Source: Millionella massiliensis (GTDB lineage Bacteria > Bacteroidota > Bacteroidia > Bacteroidales > Rikenellaceae). Taken from it: 64,000 bases of DNA. Where the stretch lies: positions 1,348,246 through 1,412,245 of the forward strand of contig NZ_FNWD01000002.1 in assembly GCF_900104655.1 (NCBI RefSeq). The letters are read 5' to 3'. Every line of letters begins with the position of its first letter. Position 1 is the first letter of the stretch. This document shows positions 27,628 to 35,760 of this stretch, in pieces. The position numbers were made by a program, and so were the translations under genes. The notes under the pieces are model-generated. The model saw only the letters and a program-made list of their open reading frames with translations. It made no database searches and was not told the DNA's origin.

Positions 27628-27789
27628 AAGCACTGTTTTTCTTTATTGAGAGAAAGCCGATCTGAGGCTGAAGCTGGGGATGAGGATGGGGATGAGGCTC
27701 ATCCGAGACATTCCGCCGAAGGGGCATTCCCGAGCCATCGCCCGTCCGCACCACCGCGCACCAACCGCCCCCCCGCCGACCGTTTCAGT

Positions 27790-29382
27790 CTATTTTTCGT
27801 TGAGCGTAAAGTCCAGTTCGGCACCGACCACGATACTCAGATCGAGTTCCGAGGGGGTGTAGATCTTCACCGCCTGCCGTTCCGAAGCCCCCAGCGTCGT
27901 TGCCGTCAGTTTGAGGTACAATTTCCGGGCATTGAGCAGCAGGTCGATCTGCTCGGCCGACAGCGACCGGACAATCAGATTACTCTGATCGACCACGCCG
28001 GGCCGGAAAGCCGGATCGTCGGGCGGAAGGTTGTTCTGCGACGAGGGGAATTCCACCGGGTCGTCGAACAGCGAAACCTGTCGCCAGCTGCCCTGCTCGC
28101 GCACCGACACCGAGATCGACCAGTCAATCGGCATGGTGTTGGTGCCTGAGAGCATGAAGGTCAGTTTCTCGTAATCCAGATCCTCTTTGTTCAGATCGCC
28201 CAGATCGACCTCGAGCTCCTGTTCGAACGACACGCGATCCAACACCCCATCCAACGGCAGCCGCATCGCGAACATGCCGCCCAGCGTATCGTCCACCACC
28301 ATGCTGTTATGGTCGGGAGCTTGATAGTCAAACTGTTGTAGGTCCTGAGCCGTGGGATTCAGAATGGTATTCACCACCAGACTCAACTCGCTGAAGTCTT
28401 TCGTAAAAAGGTCAGTCAGCCCCGTCCCGCTCAACGTACTTTCGTTGTTGACGACCAGCTCCGACACCGCACGGGGAGCGATGTACAGCAACCGGCCGTC
28501 CTGTCCCTCCTTCAGGTCAATTTCGCGGCCGTCCACCCGGAGCGACTCGACAACGGCCAGCATCGGCGCATTGTAGGCGTTGCGGAGTTCGACCTTCAGT
28601 TCGGGACGGTCGAACCGCACATACTCGGCATCCTTGATGAAATCGCCGAAACCGGTGGCCCGGATCGTCCGCTCCACACGGCTCAGTTCCCGGCGGCCGA
28701 AAAATCCAGCAATGTATTCGGTCTCGCAGCCCCGCATCTCGACCGTGCCGACCAGTGTGTTCATCTGCGGCACACGACCTTCGAAAGCGATCCGGATGCG
28801 GTTACCGGCCTCGGGCACCAACACGTAGTCGGACGTGAGGATCAACACCTCGCCCGGGGTCAGCACCACCGGCCGTTCGTCCCGAAGCAGACTCGGGACC
28901 ACTACCCTCAACTCCGATTTGTCGTATCCGGCGATTCCCTCCAGCCCATCGACCGACACACGGAACGTACCGCCGTCGAAAATGACCGTATCGAGTGTCA
29001 CATCGGCCTCAAGACCACTCAGTTCGAACGTTTCGGAGAGCTGACCGGCCGGAATCTCGACAAAGCCGTCGCCACTCCGGAAAGCAGCCAGCGACGCATC
29101 GAAGTCAAAAAGCTGTTCGTCAAACGTCACCGGCGCCACACCGATCTCCGACGCCGCGAGCGTCAGATCGCTGCTGTCCACAAACGTAAGCACACCGTCC
29201 GACCCCTTCACCATGCTCTCCTGAATGCCGGCCAGCTCGAACAGCGACGAGTCGGATGCCTCGATGCTGCCCACCGGCAGAGTCGTCGTGGGGCGAATAT
29301 GAATATTGTCGAACATCCCTTTCTCGACACATCCGACAGCGAGCACTGCCATCAACAACAAACCCGTAATTCTTCCTTTCAT
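27790..29382 (-). CDS. large surface or periplasmic lipoprotein of unknown function
   Basis: ATG at 29382 gives a clear lipoprotein leader: MKGRITGLLLMAVLAVGC, lipidated Cys at residue 18. The frame is open 26 codons further upstream, but that part is not signal-like. The mature 513 residues are acidic and beta-rich with no motif I can name. There are two or three segments beginning with similar PxGSIE/ELAG- or EFSSLV-type strands, but no clear repeat. The neighbour downstream is a DUF5723 barrel, so the pair may form an envelope complex; that is inference. Confidence 0.7.
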   Translation of the reverse strand: MKGRITGLLLMAVLAVGCVEKGMFDNIHIRPTTTLPVGSIEASDSSLFELAGIQESMVKGSDGVLTFVDSSDLTLAASEIGVAPVTFDEQLFDFDASLAAFRSGDGFVEIPAGQLSETFELSGLEADVTLDTVIFDGGTFRVSVDGLEGIAGYDKSELRVVVPSLLRDERPVVLTPGEVLILTSDYVLVPEAGNRIRIAFEGRVPQMNTLVGTVEMRGCETEYIAGFFGRRELSRVERTIRATGFGDFIKDAEYVRFDRPELKVELRNAYNAPMLAVVESLRVDGREIDLKEGQDGRLLYIAPRAVSELVVNNESTLSGTGLTDLFTKDFSELSLVVNTILNPTAQDLQQFDYQAPDHNSMVVDDTLGGMFAMRLPLDGVLDRVSFEQELEVDLGDLNKEDLDYEKLTFMLSGTNTMPIDWSISVSVREQGSWRQVSLFDDPVEFPSSQNNLPPDDPAFRPGVVDQSNLIVRSLSAEQIDLLLNARKLYLKLTATTLGASERQAVKIYTPSELDLSIVVGAELDFTLNEK

Positions 29383-29584
29383 AAAAAACGATGATTGTTT
29401 CACATAATCCGTCCGACTGTGGTCGAAGAGGCCTGCGCCCCTTTCCATCCCGAACCGCACGGTCTACAATAAGCCACCGTCGGCCGACGAATGCCATCGG
29501 GCCAGGAAATCGCCCCCGGCAGACCGGGTTTCAACCTCCCCGAGCCGCACGACCGGCACCGTCAACGCTTCTTCGGTGGTGGCG

Positions 29585-29592
29585 CAAAGGTA
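29585..29592 (-). promoter_or_regulatory. possible -7 box for the lipoprotein/DUF5723 pair
   Basis: The minus strand reads TACCTTTG (TAnnTTTG), about 200 bases before the lipoprotein ATG; no -33 TTTG at the right distance. It faces the glgB promoter on the opposite strand across about 60 bases. Confidence 0.35.
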
Positions 29593-29649
29593 GAATTTTT
29601 TGTTCAAAAAGCCCTCTGCGCCACCACAGTAAGACCAACGGTCGAAAAG

Positions 29650-29680
29650 CTTGATTTCTTGCCAAAAAAAGTTAAATTTG
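29650..29680 (+). promoter_or_regulatory. promoter of the glycogen branching enzyme gene
   Basis: CTTG at 29650-29653 stands 19 bases ahead of TAAATTTG at 29673-29680, a full -7 match with a near-consensus -33. It is 33 bases before the ATG. Confidence 0.72.
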
Positions 29681-29713
29681 TAGGAGAACTAACCATCCCT
29701 AAACCGAGCCGCT

Positions 29714-31792
29714 ATGAACGTCCAGCATACCCTCACTCCCCTGCCCCGCATGGTCGAACGCGACGCCTGGCTGCGTCCCGCCGCCCCCGAAATCATCGCC
29801 CGCGGCGAACGATTCCGCAACCGGCTGAACAACATCCGCAAATGGAGCCGTTCGCTCTCAGACTATGCCAACGCCCACCTCTACTTCGGCATCCACTACG
29901 ACCCAGTCCGGCACGGTTGGTGGTTCCGCGAATGGCTTCCCGGCGCCAAAGAGGTCTTTCTGTTCGGCGACTTCAACGACTGGGAACGCACCCAATACCC
30001 GGCCGAACTGATGCCCGACTCCAACGGCATCTGGTCGCTCTTCCTGCCCGACAAGACCACCCACGGCAAACTGCGCCACGGCAGCCGCGTGAAGATGTAC
30101 GTCCACGGCGCCGACGGCACGTGGATGGACCGCATTCCGGCCTACATCCGCCGCGTGGTGCAGAACGAGACCACCAAAGACTACTGCGGCCAGGTATGGG
30201 AACCCCCGACGCCGTTCGACTGGGGCGACGACCACTACAACCTCAACATCTACACCGCCCGCGACGGCGGCCCCCTGATCTACGAAGCCCACATCGGCAT
30301 GGCGCAGGAAAAAGAGGGAGTCGGCACCTACGACGAATTCACGGAGAAAATCCTGCCGCGTGTCAAGGAACTCGGCTACAACACCATCCAGCTGATGGCC
30401 ATCGCCGAACACCCCTACTACGGTAGCTTCGGTTACCACGTCAGCAACTTTTTCGCCCCCAGCTCGCGTTTCGGCACCCCCGAGGAGCTCAAACGACTCG
30501 TCAAACGGGCCCACGAAATGGGCATCGGCGTGGTAATGGACCTGGTCCACTCCCACTACGTAAAAAACGTCAACGAAGGGATCAACCGCCTCGACGGTAC
30601 CGACCACCTCTACTCCCAGCCCGGCCCGGCAGGCGAACACCCCCAGTGGGACTCGATGCTCTTCGACTACGGCAAATACGAAGTGCAGCATTTCCTGCTC
30701 TCGAACATCAAATACTGGCTCGATGAGTTCCACTTCGACGGCTTCCGCTTCGACGGCGTCACCTCCATGCTCTACCACCACCACGGCATCAACGCCCCCG
30801 AGTGGAACATCGACGCCTACTTCGGCGACGGAGCCAATCGCGACGCCATTCTCTACCTGACGCTGGCCAACGAGCTGGTCCACGAGATCCGTCCCGGCGC
30901 CATCACCATTGCCGAAGACGTGAGCGGCATGCCCGGCGTGACCGTCCCCATCTACGACGGCGGCATCGGCTTCGACTACCGGCTGGGCATGGCCATCCCC
31001 GACTTCTGGATCGAATACCTCAAGGACGTCCCCGACGAACAGTGGAACCTCTACCGCATGTGGGAGGTGCTCTGCAACCGGCTGCCCGGCGTGCGGACCG
31101 TGGCCTACTGCGAATCGCACGACCAGGCCCTGGTGGGCGACAAGACCATCGCCTTCCGCCTCATGGACAAAGAGATGTACTTCTCCATGAACCGCGAATC
31201 GCAGAACCTCGTCATCGACCGCGGCATCGCCCTGCACAAGATGATCCGCCTGATTACCGCCACCCTCGGCGGCGAAGCCTACCTCACCTTCATGGGCAAC
31301 GAATTCGGCCACCCCGAATGGATCGACTTCCCGCGCGAAGGAAACGGATGGAGCTACGCCCACGCCCGCCGCATGTGGTCGCTGGCCGACGCCGACTACC
31401 TGCGCTACATCGACCTGCAGCGCTTCGACCAGGCCATGATCGAGCTACTCAAACAGCACCAGATTCTGAGCGCCGGATACGGCTACCAGCTCAAGGTCGA
31501 CGAGACGAACCAAACGCTGATCTACGAACAGGCCGGTCTGCTGTTCGTCTTCAACTGGCACCCCACCGCCAGCATCCCCGACTACGAGCTGCCCGCTCCC
31601 AAAGCCGGCAAGTGGCGCGTCATCCTCAGCAGCGACGAGACCCGTTTCGGCGGAACGGGACGCGTCCACGACGGTGCAGCCAGCGAAGAGTACTTCACCT
31701 ATGCCCGCACCGACGGCGACGGGATCACCCGCAGCTACATGCGGATTTACAACGTAAACCGCACCGCACTGGTTTTCGAAACCGAAGATTAG
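29714..31792 (+). CDS. glgB: 1,4-alpha-glucan branching enzyme (GH13)
   Basis: The enzyme cuts alpha-1,4-glucan chains and rejoins them by alpha-1,6 links in glycogen synthesis. A CBM48 domain lies at about 60-150 (WWFREWLPGAKEVFLFGDFNDW region), then the GH13 barrel: DLVHSHYVKN (region I), DGFRFDGVTSMLY with the nucleophile Asp (II), ITIAEDVSGMPG with the acid/base Glu (III) and YCESHDQALVGDKT with the transition-state Asp (IV). At 692 residues and with YHHHG after region II it resembles the eukaryote-like branching enzymes. No other glycogen gene lies in the window. GC content is high and even. Confidence 0.93.
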   Translation: MNVQHTLTPLPRMVERDAWLRPAAPEIIARGERFRNRLNNIRKWSRSLSDYANAHLYFGIHYDPVRHGWWFREWLPGAKEVFLFGDFNDWERTQYPAELMPDSNGIWSLFLPDKTTHGKLRHGSRVKMYVHGADGTWMDRIPAYIRRVVQNETTKDYCGQVWEPPTPFDWGDDHYNLNIYTARDGGPLIYEAHIGMAQEKEGVGTYDEFTEKILPRVKELGYNTIQLMAIAEHPYYGSFGYHVSNFFAPSSRFGTPEELKRLVKRAHEMGIGVVMDLVHSHYVKNVNEGINRLDGTDHLYSQPGPAGEHPQWDSMLFDYGKYEVQHFLLSNIKYWLDEFHFDGFRFDGVTSMLYHHHGINAPEWNIDAYFGDGANRDAILYLTLANELVHEIRPGAITIAEDVSGMPGVTVPIYDGGIGFDYRLGMAIPDFWIEYLKDVPDEQWNLYRMWEVLCNRLPGVRTVAYCESHDQALVGDKTIAFRLMDKEMYFSMNRESQNLVIDRGIALHKMIRLITATLGGEAYLTFMGNEFGHPEWIDFPREGNGWSYAHARRMWSLADADYLRYIDLQRFDQAMIELLKQHQILSAGYGYQLKVDETNQTLIYEQAGLLFVFNWHPTASIPDYELPAPKAGKWRVILSSDETRFGGTGRVHDGAASEEYFTYARTDGDGITRSYMRIYNVNRTALVFETED

Positions 31793-31899
31793 AAAAGATT
31801 ACCACTCCTTGGGAAAATCGAGAAATTTTATTATAAATTTACGGTCGAAGATTACTAACACCACACAACAAACCAACCAAACTAAAAACCCTACCTTTT

Positions 31900-33315
31900 A
31901 TGAAACCAACCCTTTCTTTGTTGTATGGCAGTGCCTTGTGGACCGTGCTACTGCTGACCGGCTGTAAAAGCAACAAAACAGTCGAAGACCCCTATCTGAC
32001 GACCGATCCGGCCGAAACCGTTCTGTTCGAAGCCGAAGAAGCCAGCAACACCATCACCATCAACACCAACCAACCCGTATGGAATTTCTCGGTCGAAGAA
32101 GGCCAAGAGTGGTGTGATGCCTCCAAAGGACAAGGCAACAAGTTAGTCATCTCGGCCAATTACAACTACGGCGACGCCGAACGCACCACCACCATCACCA
32201 TAACCGCCGGTTCGCAGGAAGAGCCCGAACTGCTCAGCCAGACGCTCACCATCACGCAAAGCGGTACCGTCAACAAAGCGGCACGCCTGCTTGACCGCAC
32301 CGCATACTTCGAGAAATACCCCGAGGACGTCAGCGGCAGCCCGGCCTACACCGTCTCGACCGAAGCCATCAAATTGGAATTCTACGGTTGGGGCGAAGCA
32401 ACAGACAAGACCTTCACCGTGAACTTCCCCGAAAACTCCGAAAACTACAACCGTGCCATCCTTAAATACCGCATGGGAGCATGGAACGAAGGGTGCTCGT
32501 CGTACGACAACACCACCATGTTCTTCATCAAGAACAAAGCCGACGGGCAGTGGTACGAAATCACCCGCGCCATGACTCCGTTCGGCAACTCGTTCGGATC
32601 GACCTGGGAACGTTACTACTACTTCGACGTAACCGACTACCTCTCGATGATGGAAGGCGCCACCGAATTCAAAGTCTACTACGGCGGGTTCGATGCCACC
32701 TCCACCCGTGCCCATACCGCTACGCTCACCTTTGACCTCTACGCCGGGGAACAGGCCCGCACGGCTGTCTACTACGCCAAAGTCTATGACAGCAGCCGCG
32801 ACGGCAACTCGGGCTACCGCGGTTTCGCCTATGGCGTTGCCGGTCACGACATCGAGGCACCGGAACGTATGGGTGAAAAGGCTTTCCAGATCCCGGCCGA
32901 TGTGAACGAACTCGAAATGAAGGTCACCATCACGGGCCACGGCCACGACCAGGGTAAATTCCCCGATCGTCCGAACTACTCGACCAAAAACGCTGCCGAA
33001 TTTGACGAAAATACCTATACCGTAAAAGTCAACGGTGAGGCTGCCGCCTATCCCGGTTCGATCTTTATCGCCTGCGGCAACAACTACTCACAGGCCGGAA
33101 CCTGCTACTACGACCGTGCCAACTGGTGTCCGGGCAATCCTGCTCTGGTTCATTGGTGGCGTATCCTGGACGTACCGCAAGGCGGCGGCGAAATCACGCT
33201 CGACCTGGATCTCGAACGCTTCATCTCGGCCAGCTCGGCTCCCAACGCCGAAGGTACGGCACAATACATCGTCGAAGTCGATCTGATCGGATACAAAACC
33301 GCAGCGGCTCAATAA
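31900..33315 (+). CDS. BACON-domain lipoprotein with PNGase F-like domains
   Basis: A lipoprotein leader (LLYGSALWTVLLLTGC) is followed by one BACON-type immunoglobulin-like domain at about 40-128 (TINTNQPVWNFSVEEGQEW ... QTLTITQSG), thought in gut Bacteroidota to contact mucin or other glycans. Residues of about 145-470 look like the two eight-stranded domains of peptide-N-glycosidase F: TFTVNFPENSENYNRAILKYR, VYYGGFDATSTRAH, ITGHGHDQ and YDRANWCPGNPA, the last near the family's C-terminal signature. A role in releasing N-glycans from host glycoproteins is inferred; I could not place the catalytic Asp and two Glu with certainty. The gene stands alone, 108 bases after glgB, with its own terminator. 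Confidence 0.75.
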   Translation: MKPTLSLLYGSALWTVLLLTGCKSNKTVEDPYLTTDPAETVLFEAEEASNTITINTNQPVWNFSVEEGQEWCDASKGQGNKLVISANYNYGDAERTTTITITAGSQEEPELLSQTLTITQSGTVNKAARLLDRTAYFEKYPEDVSGSPAYTVSTEAIKLEFYGWGEATDKTFTVNFPENSENYNRAILKYRMGAWNEGCSSYDNTTMFFIKNKADGQWYEITRAMTPFGNSFGSTWERYYYFDVTDYLSMMEGATEFKVYYGGFDATSTRAHTATLTFDLYAGEQARTAVYYAKVYDSSRDGNSGYRGFAYGVAGHDIEAPERMGEKAFQIPADVNELEMKVTITGHGHDQGKFPDRPNYSTKNAAEFDENTYTVKVNGEAAAYPGSIFIACGNNYSQAGTCYYDRANWCPGNPALVHWWRILDVPQGGGEITLDLDLERFISASSAPNAEGTAQYIVEVDLIGYKTAAAQ

Positions 33316-33358
33316 TCCGAAGGTTTGGTAATCTTCGGGGATGCACCCCAAAAATGAG

Positions 33359-33397
33359 ACAAGGACTGTCAGACATCTGACAGTCCTTGTTCTTTTA
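33359..33397 (+). terminator. terminator of the PNGase F-like gene
   Basis: A 14-bp perfect stem (33359-33372 with 33377-33390), 4-base loop, followed by TTCTTTT. It is 44 bases past the stop. Confidence 0.88.
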
Positions 33398-33586
33398 GAC
33401 TGATCGTATGAAGCGGAACATAACCGGGTCCCTATATTACCTGAGCTCGAACAACGATATGTTTTTTCGCTCGTCGGGACGGGTGGTCCCGCCCCTTGGC
33501 GCTGGCCGCTCCCCGACCAATGAGATATACTTTGCTTATACCGCCACGGACAAGGGGTCTATCCCCTGAAACAAGAACGGAAACAG

Positions 33587-33650
33587 GCGATACGCAGTAT
33601 CGCCCGCTCCACCGCGAGCACGCGGGGCCCGCGCGGCAGCGCAGTCGAAG
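33587..33650 (-). repeat. partial copy of the intergenic repeat family
   Basis: Read on the minus strand this matches the end of the repeats at 41.0-41.7 kb: the GTGCTCGCGGyGGAGC block (33606-33621) and, beyond it, GCGATAC-GCA-GTATCGC (33587-33603), which is identical, in inverse sense, to 41639-41655. The rest of the 41-kb unit, including its large hairpin, is missing here. The region 33398-33586 contains no recognisable gene. Confidence 0.65.
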
Positions 33651-33727
33651 TAAGATCTTATCAAAACAGCCACCACACTGCTACAAACGCATACATCACG
33701 TTCCCAACTTCTACCACAACAATATCC

Positions 33728-33782
33728 AAATAAAGTAAAACGTGCTCTCAGCATTTCGCTGAAAGCACGTTTTACTTTATTT
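33728..33782 (-). terminator. 25-bp hairpin terminator behind secG
   Basis: Bases 33728-33752 pair with 33758-33782 with a single mismatch; the outer part is an AT-rich run giving T-tracts in both directions. It lies 95 bases past the secG stop and can also stop plus-strand transcripts. Confidence 0.8.
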
Positions 33783-33877
33783 AAAAACCTTCGAAAAGGG
33801 GCTTCTTGAGTATGTATCCGCGACTCTCTCTCACCCCTTCACCCTATTCCCGGTTTTCTCCCGGCCCCGCGGGATAA

Positions 33878-34264
33878 TTATTTGGCGGGAGCGGCTTCCT
33901 GAGCCGGTGCCGGAGTGGCAGGAGTTTCGGCTGCGGGAGCCTCTTCGGTAGTTGCACCCGGAGTCTGGAGCTGGAAGTTCTGGATGCCATCCGTTTGATT
34001 TTCGATCGCCCGTTGCAGTTCATCGTTGCTGCGCGAGATGTCAGCACGCGGCATAGCCATGGTGGCGGCCAGACTCAGAACGACGATGGCGACAGCCAGA
34101 CCCCAAGTGAGTTTTTCGAGGAAGTCGGCCGTTTGGCGTACGCCCATAACCTGGTTCGAAGCGCCGAAGTTGGCAGCCATCCCGCTTTTGGGGTTCTGTG
34201 CCAGCACGGTGAGGATAATCAGGAAGCTGGCGATGATGATCAGGACAATGAAAAAAACGTACAT
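33878..34264 (-). CDS. secG: preprotein translocase subunit SecG
   Basis: SecG is the small accessory subunit of the SecYEG channel in the inner membrane. Two hydrophobic helices (YVFFIVLIIIASFLIILTVL at 2-21 and GLAVAIVVLSLAATMAM near 55-71) flank the typical QNPKSGMAANFGASNQVMGVR loop. Beyond about residue 75 is a non-conserved tail rich in Ala, Pro and Glu, common in Bacteroidota SecG. It is the last gene of the lptE-TPR-secG group, 49 bases after the TPR gene. Confidence 0.93.
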   Translation of the reverse strand: MYVFFIVLIIIASFLIILTVLAQNPKSGMAANFGASNQVMGVRQTADFLEKLTWGLAVAIVVLSLAATMAMPRADISRSNDELQRAIENQTDGIQNFQLQTPGATTEEAPAAETPATPAPAQEAAPAK

Positions 34265-34313
34265 GGTAAAAGTTTCTCTATGTGTGTAGTAGTTGTGTTA
34301 TTCGGATTTCCGC

Positions 34314-34913
34314 CTACTGCAACCCGTAACGAGCCTGCACATCGGCGATTAGGTCTGCAAAGTAAGTGCTTTTTTCCGGATATTTCAAACTTAATTTGTA
34401 ATAAATTTCCACAGCCCGATCGGGCAGCCCCTGCGCCAGATAGATTTCGGCCAGCGTTTCGGTAGCGATTTCACCGTCATCGGCCACCGAATCGAGCGAA
34501 ATATCCTCCTGCGGGATGTCAACGTCGGCTGGCGGCGGAACGATCCGCTCGCCATCTCCCTCGCTGTTCAGGAAATCATCGATCACACTGTTCGTATCGG
34601 GGAACGAAGTGTCGTACCCGGCGGCATCGTAAGCGTCGGGCGAAGCATAAACACCCGACAGATCGAGCGGTTGGTTTTCGGGCTCGTCGTCGAGCAGCAG
34701 TCTGGGCCAGGGGTGGACAAACAGCCGGACGTCCGTGCGACGCAACACCCGGTTGTAACCGGCCGGATCGGTCGTCCGCAGCGAACGCAACTGCATGTAA
34801 CGCCCCAGGGTAAACCAGGGATAGGTCTGCACAAGGTCATAGAGTTGCAGCGACACACCGGGCTCGTCGAGCCGCGCATAGTCGTCGAGGTATGCACCGA
34901 TCGGATTCTCCAT
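34314..34913 (-). CDS. TPR-repeat protein of the lptE-secG locus
   Basis: A 199-residue cytosolic protein without signal peptide. The only recognisable element is a tetratricopeptide-like unit near 155-190 (AEIYLAQGLPDRAVEIYYKL followed by KYPEKSTYFADLI). The middle is acidic and of low complexity. Its ATG shares one base with the lptE stop codon (TAATG), indicating translational coupling. The same small gene sits between lptE and secG in many Bacteroidota; its function is not known. Confidence 0.8.
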   Translation of the reverse strand: MENPIGAYLDDYARLDEPGVSLQLYDLVQTYPWFTLGRYMQLRSLRTTDPAGYNRVLRRTDVRLFVHPWPRLLLDDEPENQPLDLSGVYASPDAYDAAGYDTSFPDTNSVIDDFLNSEGDGERIVPPPADVDIPQEDISLDSVADDGEIATETLAEIYLAQGLPDRAVEIYYKLSLKYPEKSTYFADLIADVQARYGLQ

Positions 34914-35434
34914 TACCAGTTGGATAAGGCTTCGTTAAAGATATCGTCCACCAGTTTTTCGACAATCTCGGGAATCAGCGTACCTTCCGCTTCGGTGAGC
35001 AGAATATTGGTATCGTAGTCGCCGTAATTGCTGAAGGTTTTTTCAAAGCTGTACTGCGGCTCAGCCTTGTTGACAAATTTGACCCGCACGGTGATTGTCA
35101 ACCGGTTTTTGGTGGCATACTCGTCACCCGAGATGGCCACGGGGTCGGAGCTGTATCCGATGATTTCGCCCGAGAAACTCAGGTCTCCGTTTTCAGGAAC
35201 AACCTGCAAACGGGTCTGCTGGGCCAGCTTTTGGGTCAATTCGTCCGTAAAAGTAGGACTCAGGGTCGGCGTAACCATGGCCGCCATGTTGTTGAAGTAG
35301 CTGATCGACACCGTTTTACTCAGTGCATAGTTCACCGATGCTCCGGAGAAAGAGTATTTCACCGAGCACCCGCTGCACACCAGCAACAGAGCACCGAACA
35401 GCGCCCATACAGCCATATGTTTCTTCATCTTCAT
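34913..35434 (-). CDS. lptE: LPS-assembly lipoprotein LptE
   Basis: LptE plugs and helps assemble the LptD barrel that inserts LPS into the outer membrane. ATG at 35434 (or 35428) gives a lipoprotein leader with lipobox LVCSGC; the mature part has the Bacteroidota LptE layout: CSVKYSFSGASV, then SISYFNNMAAMV, TPTLSPTFTDELTQKL, LQVVPENGDLSFSGEI and a terminal helix (IVEKLVDDIFNEALSNW). The frame continues 29 codons upstream without signal-like character. At 173 residues it has normal size. Confidence 0.88.
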   Translation of the reverse strand: MKMKKHMAVWALFGALLLVCSGCSVKYSFSGASVNYALSKTVSISYFNNMAAMVTPTLSPTFTDELTQKLAQQTRLQVVPENGDLSFSGEIIGYSSDPVAISGDEYATKNRLTITVRVKFVNKAEPQYSFEKTFSNYGDYDTNILLTEAEGTLIPEIVEKLVDDIFNEALSNW

Positions 35435-35760
35435 TCTGTTACTTCGATTCAACACATACCTTCGTGACACTCCGCGCCTCTGCCGATAATGTGGACGATC
35501 GGCTCGGGCCCGCTGCCTCACTCAGCAACGCACCACCCCGCTGCACCACGCCCCAAACGAAAGAGGCTTCGGACTAAACGAATTATCTTTCTTTCTGTTA
35601 CGAAGATATACTTTTTCTTTCAGAGTACGGTCTTTTCTCACAACACGTCCCAACCGAACAGCGTTTCATCCGGTTTCGGATTTGCTCCGTTCCCGCTCCG
35701 GTTCGGTTTCGAATCCATTCCCATTTCGCACCCTCTTCGGCCGCCCGGCACGGGCAGTGA
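35435..35760. other. gap upstream of lptE
   Basis: About 325 bases separating lptE from the end of the NAD synthase gene. One short GC hairpin (GCCCG/CGGGC, 35743-35755) lies behind the NAD synthase stop but has no T-run. No promoter with both elements was found for lptE. Confidence 0.4.

Noticed and set aside
31834-31841. A -7 box for the PNGase F-like gene (TAAATTTA)
   Set aside because: One base off the consensus and with a wrongly spaced TTG; too weak to list.
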